Shown here in pieces: positions 27,401 through 33,946 of a DNA stretch of 34,264 bases; position 1 is the stretch's first letter; each line of letters starts with the position of its first letter. A program made the position numbers and the translations under genes. The DNA comes from Ignavibacteria bacterium (GTDB lineage Bacteria; Bacteroidota; Ignavibacteria; Ignavibacteriales; Melioribacteraceae): NCBI GenBank assembly GCA_016873835.1, contig VGVY01000016.1, positions 1 through 34,264 of the forward strand, read 5' to 3'. A model generated the notes under the pieces. That model did not search any database and was not told the DNA's origin. It worked only from the letters and a program-made list of their open reading frames with translations.

Positions 27401-27769
27401 AATCTCAAGATTCAAGAGATTCAAATATTTCATTGCATCGAGTGTTAGAAAAAGAGTTCCGCCATCTGTTACATACTTGATCAATTTTAAAATTAATTTC
27501 GGGTCTTTTTCTTTTTCGGTAAATTCTGATGAATCCGGGCGATGTATCCAAAGAAGATGATAGTTTTGAACCGAAAATTTTCTATCCAAAATTTCTTTTG
27601 TACTAATCACTTCGGGAATAAATTCTTTTTCTCTCTTCAAAAAATCCAATAACAATTTTTGCTCAGTTGAACTTTGAATGGATATACTATAGTCTAAAAC
27701 TGCAATTTTAGACTGTGCTAGTAGACATGAAGCAAGAAAAAATATTACAGCAATTGCTTTTTTAATCAT
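24449..27769 (-). CDS. Secreted GATase1-like/amylo-alpha-1,6-glucosidase-like fusion
   Basis: A 1,106-residue exported protein. Signal peptide about residues 1-19 (ends L-L-A-Q). An N-terminal alpha/beta domain (about 20-245) resembles class I glutamine-amidotransferase/ThuA-like folds, with G-G-T-L-F-L-T-L-D and a late V-A-V-G-A-Y-T-Y; no catalytic Cys-His pair is evident. A beta-sandwich (about 250-540) leads to an (alpha/alpha)6 glycosidase with G-R-P-G-Y-A-W-Y-F-G-R-D at 596-607, S-S-D-W-G-V-R and S-G-V-C-S-H-Q-C-W-S-Q. The toroid matches glycogen-debranching alpha-1,6-glucosidase-type enzymes. AGGAG nine bases ahead supports the ATG at 27769 over a longer frame from 27808. This is the first gene of the carbohydrate unit. 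Confidence 0.8.
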   Translation of the reverse strand: MIKKAIAVIFFLASCLLAQSKIAVLDYSISIQSSTEQKLLLDFLKREKEFIPEVISTKEILDRKFSVQNYHLLWIHRPDSSEFTEKEKDPKLILKLIKYVTDGGTLFLTLDAMKYLNLLNLEISKPTVKYVNAIDRGYGRKLGLHAFRDHPIFDGMHGGAYLFNPTTDLRTRQIGFFEESIPLNGKVVAVDWSYITLKEESKLVVEYEVGKGKVLAVGAYTYFSIPNNSNMHLELFVKNCLKYLLGNLKHKKKYYWSYKPNSVNEFSTAKESTGVNNSNLTFTQSKSWNRINNGLQLTNQFATDNFWNISSKRILVMGREKGGIDEIWAHPFMALKDFEVGIQFSYKDSIIWLNEQRPQIEVQPESFSRIYKFRRAYLTEVITSSHYNPTAIIHYEYRGVYPAKLIIKYKSNLRIMWPYSERVISSINYTWDDVLNSFVIKDDNDEHYIFTGSNRKPYQQIIGQIENFEKKDSLFISNSTNDFNVEALVQYKLNMNDNLDFIITSSNEGYAASRKYFINAKANPEAIYSEAIDYSNKFFSNNLSLKTPDITFNEGFNWALIGTDKFFVNTPGIGEALVAGYSTTAKGWNGGHKINGRPGYAWYFGRDAVWSAIALLGYGDFEKVKSQLEFFNSYQDLNGKIFHELTTSGAVHYDASDATPLYIILAGRYLLHSGDIDFIKQTWHNIKMAIEYCFSTDTDKDHLIENTNVGHGWVEGGGLYTAHTEAYLAACWAEALRMSSIMAREIGLAEEGEKYYEEYEKVRMILNSEFWNSDSNFLNFSKLKDGRFNSEKTVLAAVPVYFDLMDISKAKNIIDNFSENYFSSDWGVRILREDSPIYNPRGYHTGSVWPLFTGWSALAEFKYGNYLQGFSHTMNNLLVYKNWQLGSVEEVLHGAEYRPSGVCSHQCWSQTMVLQPVIEGMLGLEVNALQNRIKLEPRLPADWDSLRAERIRIANKTVDFLMKRTNGKLKYIFKTESISPINLDFKPILPYNTVIKSIAVNGKDAEIKNSFYFTIDRINSFEIEINYNGGISVLPYYAKPKPNDYSEGFRILSDKIKGNEYVITVQGKAGSENEIKIWEAGKIEKIKIEFEKSLEKYLTKEIKIKI

Positions 27770-27899
27770 ATTAATCTCTCCTAAAATATTAACCAACTGC
27801 TCAAGCAATATTTAAAGATACTTTAATAATTTTTTCTAATCATAAAATAATGCAATGTCTTTTTATTACTTAATACTCTTTATATTTTTTTGAGATGAC

Positions 27900-27916
27900 T
27901 GTAACATATTATTACA
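27900..27916. promoter_or_regulatory. Inverted repeat in the divergent intergenic region
   Basis: TGTAA and TTACA face each other across seven bases, midway in the 283-base gap between the divergent glycosidase and pilin-like units. The spacing and arms fit an operator for a dimeric regulator, but five-base arms in AT-rich sequence can arise by chance. I see no convincing promoter match elsewhere in this gap. Confidence 0.25.
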
Positions 27917-28052
27917 TGTTTGAATTTTTAAAGCTGAAAAACCTTCGTTTTCATCAAATAAATAAAGGGTCATGTCATATTATGTTAGCATGTTTTTTGA
28001 GTAGTATTAATTTGAGAAAATGACTATTTTATAATAACAGCAAAGGATATTT

Positions 28053-28550
28053 ATGGGTACTGGGCAAATGATGATAACAATCGCAGCAATGATGCTCTTA
28101 TCTACTATTTTGCTGCGTATCAATGCTACTTTTTTAAGTACAAGCACAGCATTGTATGAGACAAAGTATGATGTCCTTGCTGTTTCATTAGGAACATCAA
28201 TTATTGAAAATGCAACTAGTAAAGCTTTCGATGAAGCAACTGTCGTCAATCCAGTTAGTTCGGTAACTGATTTATCACTTATTCTTCGTGCAGAAACCGG
28301 TGAAGTCTACCCAAACTTTGATGATATTGATGATTTTAACAACTATACAATGACAACTGCAAATGACACTACTTTTTTGTCCGCAGTATTTGATGTTGGA
28401 TGTCAAGTTAATTACGTTAATCAAAATAATCCCCAGCAAATTTCAAGTTCGAGAACTTGGCATAAAAGAATTGACGTTAGAGTTACAAGTCCTTCTATGC
28501 AAGATACAATTAGACTTTCTTCAGTAGTTAGCTATTGGTACTTTAGGTGA
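28053..28550 (+). CDS. Pilin-like membrane-anchored protein, module 1 gene A (PilV-like)
   Basis: A 165-residue protein with one N-terminal hydrophobic helix (about residues 6-27) starting directly after M-G-T-G, then a globular part. Overall shape and order (short anchored protein, then PilW-like, then PilX-like) resemble minor pilin operons, but no charged prepilin leader or +5 Glu is present. Conserved with module 2 gene A: S-(K/R)-(A/S)-F-D-E-x-T, D-D-I-D-D-F-x-N-Y, and K-R-I-D-V. AAGGATATTT precedes the ATG. The next gene starts three bases after the stop. Likely role: component of a surface filament or secretion pseudopilus; this is inference from architecture. Confidence 0.75.
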   Translation: MGTGQMMITIAAMMLLSTILLRINATFLSTSTALYETKYDVLAVSLGTSIIENATSKAFDEATVVNPVSSVTDLSLILRAETGEVYPNFDDIDDFNNYTMTTANDTTFLSAVFDVGCQVNYVNQNNPQQISSSRTWHKRIDVRVTSPSMQDTIRLSSVVSYWYFR

Positions 28551-28553
28551 TTT

Positions 28554-29153
28554 ATGGGCTTTAGTACATTACTTGACATATTGGGTTCGTCGTTAATTGG
28601 TGGAATTTTATTGATGATTTTATTCAGCGTGCAAGACACTACAGTCAAGAACACTTATAATTATGGCGGAGAATTAATAGTACAGCAAAACTTAGTTGAG
28701 GTTGTTCAACTACTTGAACATGATTTTAAAAAAATTGGCTACTGTAAAGATTGGACGCAAATACCAGATCCATCTGTTTCAATAATATCAGCAGATACTA
28801 GTTCAATTAGATTTCTAACTGATCATAATGATGATGGGATTGTAGATACATTGCGATATTATCTTGGTCCGACTAGCGCGTTAACAGCTACACCTAATCC
28901 AAGGGATAGAATGCTTTATCGTGTAATTAATAGCCAAACACCCGGCGGTTCGAATCTTGGTGTAACTCGATTTAGATTAAAATATTTCAATGCGCTTGGA
29001 GCAGAACTTAGCTTTCCAATTACAAATCCCGGTCAAATATATACAATGGAAATAAATATTAATATTGAAAGTACAATTGCTTACAACAATGAATTCTCAA
29101 CTATTTATTGGCGGCAAATAAGATTAGCTGCAAGAAATTTACGTAACAGATAG
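28554..29153 (+). CDS. Pilin-like membrane-anchored protein, module 1 gene B (PilW-like)
   Basis: A 199-residue protein beginning M-G-F-S-T-L-L-D-I-L, which looks like a processed pilin N-terminus with a leader of only two residues, then a hydrophobic helix to about residue 26. The globular part contains F-K-K-I-G-Y, I-R-F-L-T-D-H-N-D-D-G-x-V-D-T and N-P-R-D-R-M-L-Y-R, a pattern of PilW-like minor pilins (a strand, an Asp-rich turn, and a second strand). Module 2 gene B has the same motifs. AGGTGATTT supports the ATG. It sits three bases from the preceding gene and nine from the next, so the three proteins are surely co-expressed. Confidence 0.78.
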   Translation: MGFSTLLDILGSSLIGGILLMILFSVQDTTVKNTYNYGGELIVQQNLVEVVQLLEHDFKKIGYCKDWTQIPDPSVSIISADTSSIRFLTDHNDDGIVDTLRYYLGPTSALTATPNPRDRMLYRVINSQTPGGSNLGVTRFRLKYFNALGAELSFPITNPGQIYTMEININIESTIAYNNEFSTIYWRQIRLAARNLRNR

Positions 29154-29162
29154 GAAAATACA

Positions 29163-30539
29163 ATGGGCGGCAAAGCTGCATTATTTTTAGTATTGGGTTT
29201 CAGTATGATTATGTTAGTTGTGGGTAACAATTTTACTAGTTTAACTAACAGATCGCTTGATAACTTTACAAAATACTATAAAGACACACAAGCATATAAT
29301 ATTGCTGTTAGCGGTGCAAATATGGCTGCCAATCAAATATTTTGGGACCGTTCTTATAGCGGCGGCTATTCTAACGTAAGTTTTTCTGGCGGAACGCTTA
29401 CAGTAACTGTAAGTAATAACACATCATCTACTGGTACAATATCACAAGCTGGAAAAACTCTTGTCTGTCACCGAGGAACCACTTTGAGTTTACCTAATGG
29501 AGCAGTAGCTGCACATTTAGCTCATGGAGATGTATTGGGTGCTTGTGGGGGAACTGCATATGATGCAACATTAGCAACAATTGTTTCGGAAGGAACGTTT
29601 ATGAATGTAACCAAAACTGTTATTGTTGTTCTTCAGCCAAGCAGTTTTGCAAAGTTTGGAAATTATTATTCATCAATAAGTGCACTGCCGGCAACCGGCG
29701 ATACATTTCATGGACCATTTCATACTAATGGAAGATTAGATACTTGGGGAACGCCAGTATTCCTCGGAAAAGTAACAACAAGAAACGGATTGCGTGCATT
29801 AGGAAGTCCGCCCAATCCACAATTTTTAGGTGGATATCAATCAGGTGTTGATATTCCATTAAACTTTGACACAACAAACATGCGTTCAAATGCTGATGTT
29901 ATTTTTAGAAATACAGCAAACCAGACTCGAGGTGTGAATGTAAGATTGTATTTTAATGCAAATGGAACAGTTACATATCAAACCCAAAATGAAGGAAGCT
30001 CTTCTTGGACTGCAGCACAGACAACTGCACTTACTACTCTTGCTCCAAATGGTGTGCTATACGCAGATAAAGGAAATATATATACAAAAGGAACAGTTAA
30101 TGGCGCATTAACAATTGTTGCAAATAAAAATGGAAGAAATGGTTATGGAAATGTATATCAAGAGGATCAATTACAATACGCTGCTAATCCAATTAATGGA
30201 TATTCTGACGACATGCTTGGAATTATTGCTACAGAAAATATTAGAATACAAGATAACGCGAATACAAGAAGAAAAAGTATTATCACGCAAGCTTCAATGT
30301 TTGCTATGAACGGAAATATCCGTCCCGAAGACGGTTTGATTACACAAAACTTTTTGGGTGATTGGCATATATTAGGAGGATTAATTGCCAGCACAACCGG
30401 TGTTACCGCGACATATTCCGGCAGCACCCCAGTTAGAGGGTTAAGATTCAATCATCGTTATGATAATAGATTTTTACTCAATGTTCCCCCTTCATTCCCG
30501 CAGACCAAAAATTTTGAAGTAGTTTCCTGGTACGAATAA
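29163..30539 (+). CDS. Large pilin-like protein with AHLAHGD motif, module 1 gene C (PilX-like)
   Basis: A 458-residue protein with N-terminal hydrophobic helix (about 5-21) after M-G-G-K and a pilin-type alpha-helix with the segment N-I-A-V-S-G-A-N-M-A-A-N. At about residues 98-128 lies a short Cys/His segment, V-C-H-R-G then A-V-A-A-H-L-A-H-G-D-V-L-G-A-C (C102, H103, H118, H121, C128), a motif found in secreted proteins of Bacteroidota and relatives and probably metal binding. The C-terminal two thirds is beta-rich, with G-P-F-H-T-N-G-R and Y-A-D-K-G-N-I-Y-T-K-G suggestive of a repeated-strand surface domain. AGGAAAATACA precedes the ATG. Likely the tip or adhesive subunit of the A-B-C module. 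Confidence 0.75.
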   Translation: MGGKAALFLVLGFSMIMLVVGNNFTSLTNRSLDNFTKYYKDTQAYNIAVSGANMAANQIFWDRSYSGGYSNVSFSGGTLTVTVSNNTSSTGTISQAGKTLVCHRGTTLSLPNGAVAAHLAHGDVLGACGGTAYDATLATIVSEGTFMNVTKTVIVVLQPSSFAKFGNYYSSISALPATGDTFHGPFHTNGRLDTWGTPVFLGKVTTRNGLRALGSPPNPQFLGGYQSGVDIPLNFDTTNMRSNADVIFRNTANQTRGVNVRLYFNANGTVTYQTQNEGSSSWTAAQTTALTTLAPNGVLYADKGNIYTKGTVNGALTIVANKNGRNGYGNVYQEDQLQYAANPINGYSDDMLGIIATENIRIQDNANTRRKSIITQASMFAMNGNIRPEDGLITQNFLGDWHILGGLIASTTGVTATYSGSTPVRGLRFNHRYDNRFLLNVPPSFPQTKNFEVVSWYE

Positions 30540-30617
30540 CCTCTACAAAAAAAACATCCTCATTCTAATCAGGCACCATTTTTGCTTATTTAGTTATCAT
30601 AATTCAATAAGCATATT

Positions 30618-31100
30618 ATGCCAAATCAAATGCTGCTTACAATTTGCGGATTACTATTACTTTCAGTACTCAATTTAACATTCAATACTTCCGCTGGCGA
30701 ACAACAATCAACCATGTTAAATAATGAAGCAGTATTAACTTCTGCTTCTCTGGCTCAAGGCATGCTTGATGAAATTTCTACAAGATCTTTTGATGAACAA
30801 ACAGTTACAAAAGGATTAAATTCAACTGATTCTTTAACTGCAAGCAACTTATTAGGACCAGACTCAGGCGAGATAAATGTTTATCAATATGATGATATTG
30901 ACGATTTCAAGAACTATTCAAAGGTAATCGCTCTAGAAAGACTCGGAAATTTTTACATGTCAATTGACGTTAATTACATCCAAAACATGTTGCCAGACGT
31001 TAAATTTAATTTAAAATCTTTCACAAAAAGAATAGACGTTGCCATTTTTAACACTTATTTGCCGGATACTTTAAAACTTAAAACAGTAATTTCATATTAA
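30618..31100 (+). CDS. Pilin-like membrane-anchored protein, module 2 gene A
   Basis: A 160-residue counterpart of the 28053-28550 product with N-terminal hydrophobic helix (about residues 4-22), then S-F-D-E-Q-T, Y-D-D-I-D-D-F-K-N-Y and K-R-I-D-V at equivalent spacing. It lacks the M-G start of the first copy; its N-terminus is M-P-N-Q. The Shine-Dalgarno is weak. The 78 bases between module 1 and module 2 show no terminator, so both modules may be on one transcript. Low similarity outside the motifs indicates an old duplication. Confidence 0.72.
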   Translation: MPNQMLLTICGLLLLSVLNLTFNTSAGEQQSTMLNNEAVLTSASLAQGMLDEISTRSFDEQTVTKGLNSTDSLTASNLLGPDSGEINVYQYDDIDDFKNYSKVIALERLGNFYMSIDVNYIQNMLPDVKFNLKSFTKRIDVAIFNTYLPDTLKLKTVISY

Positions 31101-31104
31101 TCAA

Positions 31105-31677
31105 ATGAACTCAATTTTAGATACAATCGGCTCATTTATTGTTGCCGGAATCATTATGCTTCTGATAATAGCCTCCAGCCTAAACATGAACTCGGCTTCA
31201 GTACAAGCGATTGAAAATAGTTTAGTACAAACAAACGCCGCTGTCAATTCAATTATTTTCGATTATGACCTTTACAAAATTGGATATCGAGTTCCATCAA
31301 ACAAAATAACTTTAGCAGATTCGAACCGAATTAAGTATAAAACTGATTTTGACAACAATTCCACTATTGATTCAATAGAATATAAAATCGGTTTAACTGA
31401 CGATCTTTATTACACAACAAATCCTCATGATCGTATCATCTATAAAAAAATAAATAACGATTCGTATGTTAACATGGGTGTAGTTTCGAAATTTATTTTC
31501 TCTTACTACGACTCTGTGGGCAATCAGTTATCTTATCAGTCTTTGTCTAATCAATCGAACAGAAATTTAATCCGTATGTTAAAAATTTTGGCAACGTTTG
31601 AATCAAGCGATTCAAATTATTCGTTTGATCAGGCTATTAATTGGACAAAACTAATTAGACCAAAAAATCTGAAGTAA
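31105..31677 (+). CDS. Pilin-like membrane-anchored protein, module 2 gene B
   Basis: A 190-residue counterpart of the 28554-29153 product. N-terminal helix after M-N-S; then Y-K-I-G-Y, I-K-Y-K-T-D-F-D-N-N, I-D-S-I-E-Y-K-I-G and N-P-H-D-R-I-I-Y-K line up with the first copy. No Gly at position 2, so no prepilin-type cleavage site can be drawn. The gene starts four bases after the stop of gene A and ends four bases before gene C, preserving the operon order of module 1. Confidence 0.75.
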   Translation: MNSILDTIGSFIVAGIIMLLIIASSLNMNSASVQAIENSLVQTNAAVNSIIFDYDLYKIGYRVPSNKITLADSNRIKYKTDFDNNSTIDSIEYKIGLTDDLYYTTNPHDRIIYKKINNDSYVNMGVVSKFIFSYYDSVGNQLSYQSLSNQSNRNLIRMLKILATFESSDSNYSFDQAINWTKLIRPKNLK

Positions 31678-31681
31678 GAAA

Positions 31682-32206
31682 ATGGGGAAGGCAATTATTA
31701 TATATATACTCGGAACCCTTTCTATCTTTTTAATTTTAAATAACAATGTAAACGAAAAAATCACATCTACAACAGATTCGGTTTCTGTGAATTATTCCAG
31801 CATTCATGTTCGCAATATAGCGAACAGTGTTGTTGATATGCTTTTCGCACAATTGGGGGATAATAGTAAATATAGAATTTCTAACTGGACATCATTAAAC
31901 ATGTTTGAGGGCAATGCTAAATATAGAATTGTTGATACCCTTGTATCTTCAGACTCGCTGATAAAAATTTCAATTCAAGCTAAATACTTTAATGAAATAA
32001 AAAATGTAGACGTTCTTGGAAAAGTTGCGGTTGTTGGCTCGCCCGGTTTTGTGCCGCCTTCAGTTAAAGCAGCAATCTCTACAAATAACAATGTTGTTAC
32101 GGCTGGTAATCTAATAATTGATGGAAGAAATCATGATTTAAATGGAAATATTATTAGCAACGATGGAACTCTTGCTGTTTGGACTACTCAGTCGTTTACA
32201 CATTAA
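31682..32206 (+). CDS. Pilin-like protein, module 2 gene C, truncated at a junction
   Basis: A 174-residue protein whose N-terminal helix starts M-G-K-A-I-I-I-Y, followed by an R-N-I-A-N-S-V-V-D-M pilin-type helix, a beta segment and the stretch I-D-G-R-N-H-D-L-N-G-N-I-I-S. Compared with the 458-residue gene C of module 1 it is far shorter and stops abruptly after A-V-W-T-T-Q-S-F-T-H, just where the reading frame of a convergent DPP IV fragment begins. I regard it as a 3'-truncated gene. It lacks the AHLAHGD segment of the first copy. Confidence 0.7.
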   Translation: MGKAIIIYILGTLSIFLILNNNVNEKITSTTDSVSVNYSSIHVRNIANSVVDMLFAQLGDNSKYRISNWTSLNMFEGNAKYRIVDTLVSSDSLIKISIQAKYFNEIKNVDVLGKVAVVGSPGFVPPSVKAAISTNNNVVTAGNLIIDGRNHDLNGNIISNDGTLAVWTTQSFTH

Positions 32207-32665
32207 TTCGGATTTTTTTTTGTCGCTACCAAGTTTAAGTAGTTTTTTTGAATCAAGATTCAACACCCAATAATCACCTTTTGTGTTATAACGCCAAACT
32301 CTTTTTGTATTTGTGAATATCAAAAGTAGTTTACCGTCCAGTGACCAGATATAATTATTAATCGAAAGTGGTTTTTTATCACCATCAGGGATTAATAGAT
32401 TTGAAGAAACCAATATTTCTCTTTTCCCGGAAATTGTTTCATATTTAACTATATCCGAGCCGTCGGAAAATTCTTTGGAAGCTTCAATTGTTGTATAATA
32501 TTCTCCTTTTTCAATCCATCGAGCTGGTCCAAAACTACCGCTCCGGAATTCATTGCTGTTAAAAATTCTTTCAATAGACAAGAGCGATTTATTATCATCT
32601 TGAGCTGATAAAGAAATGCTCAATGAGACAAAAATGAAAATGAAATAATTTTTATATGATTTCAT
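32138..32665 (-). pseudogene. Dipeptidyl-peptidase IV-like (S9) N-terminal fragment
   Basis: A 175-residue frame with signal peptide (M-K-S-Y-K-N-Y-F to S-A-Q) and then the beta-propeller start of an S9B dipeptidyl peptidase IV: F-R-S-G-S-F-G-P-A-R-W, followed by T-N-T-K-R-V-W-R-Y-N-T and G-D-Y-W-V-L. The family needs about 700 residues including a C-terminal alpha/beta hydrolase with the catalytic triad; none of that is here. The homologous part ends near S-E-L-M (about 32200) and the last 20 residues are simply the complement of the pilin-like gene. ATG at 32665 has AAAAGGAG seven bases upstream, so it is preferred over a TTG at 32680. It cannot be a working peptidase. Confidence 0.8.
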
Positions 32666-32715
32666 ACTTCTCCTTTTCAATATTAAATAATTTCTTTGTA
32701 CTAAATGTTATTAAG

Positions 32716-32788
32716 TACCCCCAGTAGGATTCGAACCTACGCACATGGCTCTGGAGGCCATTGCTCTAATCCTCTGAGCTATGGGTTT
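32716..32788 (-). tRNA. tRNA-Trp(CCA)-like gene with damaged acceptor stem
   Basis: The 73-base cloverleaf has D-stem GCTC/GAGC, anticodon stem ATGGC/GCCAT with loop CTCCAGA (anticodon CCA), and T-stem GTAGG/CCTAC with loop TTCGAAT. The acceptor 3' strand is TGGGGGT, but the 5' strand is AAACCCA, which leaves two A-G mismatches at positions 2-70 and 3-71. An intact partner would be ACCCCCA. The discriminator is A rather than the G typical of bacterial tRNA-Trp, position 37 is G, and no CCA is encoded. It may be a degenerating or second tRNA copy rather than the main tRNA-Trp. Confidence 0.7.
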
Positions 32789-32931
32789 AAATAATTCTGT
32801 TTACCATAAACAATTTATTAGAAAAATAAACAGAAATTTATTTACACAAAAATTGTGAGTCTACTTTATATGTTGTCTTTTTTTAAGATTTTGCTAAATT
32901 AAAAATGTATTTATTCGAAAGTGAGAAAATT

Positions 32932-33462
32932 ATGTCATACACCATGAAAAAAGCTGTTAATGAAGTAATAACTGTTTTAAAAAAATATCCCGAGCCCGGT
33001 AAAAGAACCGGTTCATTTTGGCAGTTTATGAAAAACCAACTTGTACAAGAAGGGGAATGGGAAAAAGAACATTTAAAAATTATTGAAAAAGAAATTGATT
33101 CTTTTCTAAGCAATGTTGATAAAAAATCTTTGATGCAAATGTGGGAAGAAACCCCAGCCGCTGCAGAAATTGACATCAAAAAAATTTCAACTAAAGAGAT
33201 GAAAGATAACATTATTGATGAGATGATTGGTCAAGTAATGGATCGAATGGACGATAATTATACTTATAGAGAAAGTTTTTATACCCCGGCAGAAAATTAC
33301 CCGGCAGCTAAGAATGAAAAACAAAATAGTGATGGAGACAGTGAGCCTGATTTTAACGATGACGAAGAACCTAATGAAATTACTGATGAAGAAATTAATT
33401 TAGAGGATGATGAATTCTTTAAAAACGATGAAGAAGATGATGAAGATTTTAAATATCAATAA
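32932..33462 (+). CDS. Hypothetical protein with highly acidic C-terminus
   Basis: A 176-residue protein with no signal peptide. The first 110 residues are helical and mixed charge (for example W-E-K-E-H-L-K-I-I-E-K-E-I and M-W-E-E-T-P-A-A-A-E), and from about residue 125 onward it is strongly acidic with runs such as E-D-D-E-D. No family is recognised. I use the ATG at 32932, preceded by GTGAGAAAATT, rather than one at 32905 that would add nine residues with no ribosome binding site. The next gene overlaps its end by 23 bases. It follows the tRNA-like element on the opposite strand. Confidence 0.7.
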   Translation: MSYTMKKAVNEVITVLKKYPEPGKRTGSFWQFMKNQLVQEGEWEKEHLKIIEKEIDSFLSNVDKKSLMQMWEETPAAAEIDIKKISTKEMKDNIIDEMIGQVMDRMDDNYTYRESFYTPAENYPAAKNEKQNSDGDSEPDFNDDEEPNEITDEEINLEDDEFFKNDEEDDEDFKYQ

Positions 33463-33865
33463 GATTTTATTATTTGTTTTTATTTCTTCTATTTGCATTG
33501 CTCAACAATCCTCTTTCAAAGTCGACACAACAAAAACATTAAATTTATCCCCGCCTATCGAGCTGTTAGAATATCATAACAACCTTTATTTTTCTGAAGA
33601 GTTTAATTTAATGTCTCTCAATACTTCATTTATTGATGACACTTCATCAGTTTGGATCAAGACGAGATTTCAACTCGGAAATTTTTCGGATCAATTGAAC
33701 TCAAATAATAATTTACAAAGTATCTTAGATCCTCTGCAGCAAAATTATATCAAATCTCAAAGCATGAAAACTTTTAAGATGATTTTAGGATCTGTACAAG
33801 CCGGTGCGGTTGGTTATTTAGCTTATAAGCATCTTAAAAAATATGGCCTCTTCAAAAAGAAATAG
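33440..33865 (+). CDS. Small exported protein of unknown function
   Basis: A 141-residue protein with a clear signal peptide (M-K-I-L-N-I-N-K-I-L-L-F-V-F-I-S-S to I-A-Q). The mature part has a few hydrophobic strands and, near the C-terminus, a helix M-I-L-G-S-V-Q-A-G-A-V-G-Y-L-A-Y with a basic tail K-K-Y-G-L-F-K-K-K, which could insert into or attach to a membrane. No family recognised. The start lies inside the previous gene; ATG at 33437 or 33440 puts the signal peptide at the N-terminus, and longer starts do not add a domain. Overlap suggests coupled translation with the acidic protein. Confidence 0.72.
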   Translation: MKILNINKILLFVFISSICIAQQSSFKVDTTKTLNLSPPIELLEYHNNLYFSEEFNLMSLNTSFIDDTSSVWIKTRFQLGNFSDQLNSNNNLQSILDPLQQNYIKSQSMKTFKMILGSVQAGAVGYLAYKHLKKYGLFKKK

Positions 33866-33893
33866 AGTTCAATTATGAATTGTTTTGTAACTT

Positions 33894-33920
33894 TTGTCTT
33901 GTAATAAAAGTCTAAATTTG
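33894..33920 (+). promoter_or_regulatory. Probable Bacteroidota-type promoter
   Basis: A TAAATTTG box at 33913-33920 fits the TAnnTTTG -7 motif, with TTG at 33894-33896 as a -33 element 16 bases upstream (slightly short of the usual 19-21). It lies 26 bases ahead of the ATG of the last gene. Confidence 0.5.
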
Positions 33921-33946
33921 CACAATCAATTAATTGCAAATGCATT

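Noticed and set aside
30167-30451. Minus-strand open frame of 94 codons
   Set aside because: It is the complement of the PilX-like gene, which has a good start site and continuous operon spacing.
33870-33886. Possible terminator CAATT-ATG-AATTG followed by TTTTG
   Set aside because: The five-pair AT stem is too weak to call.
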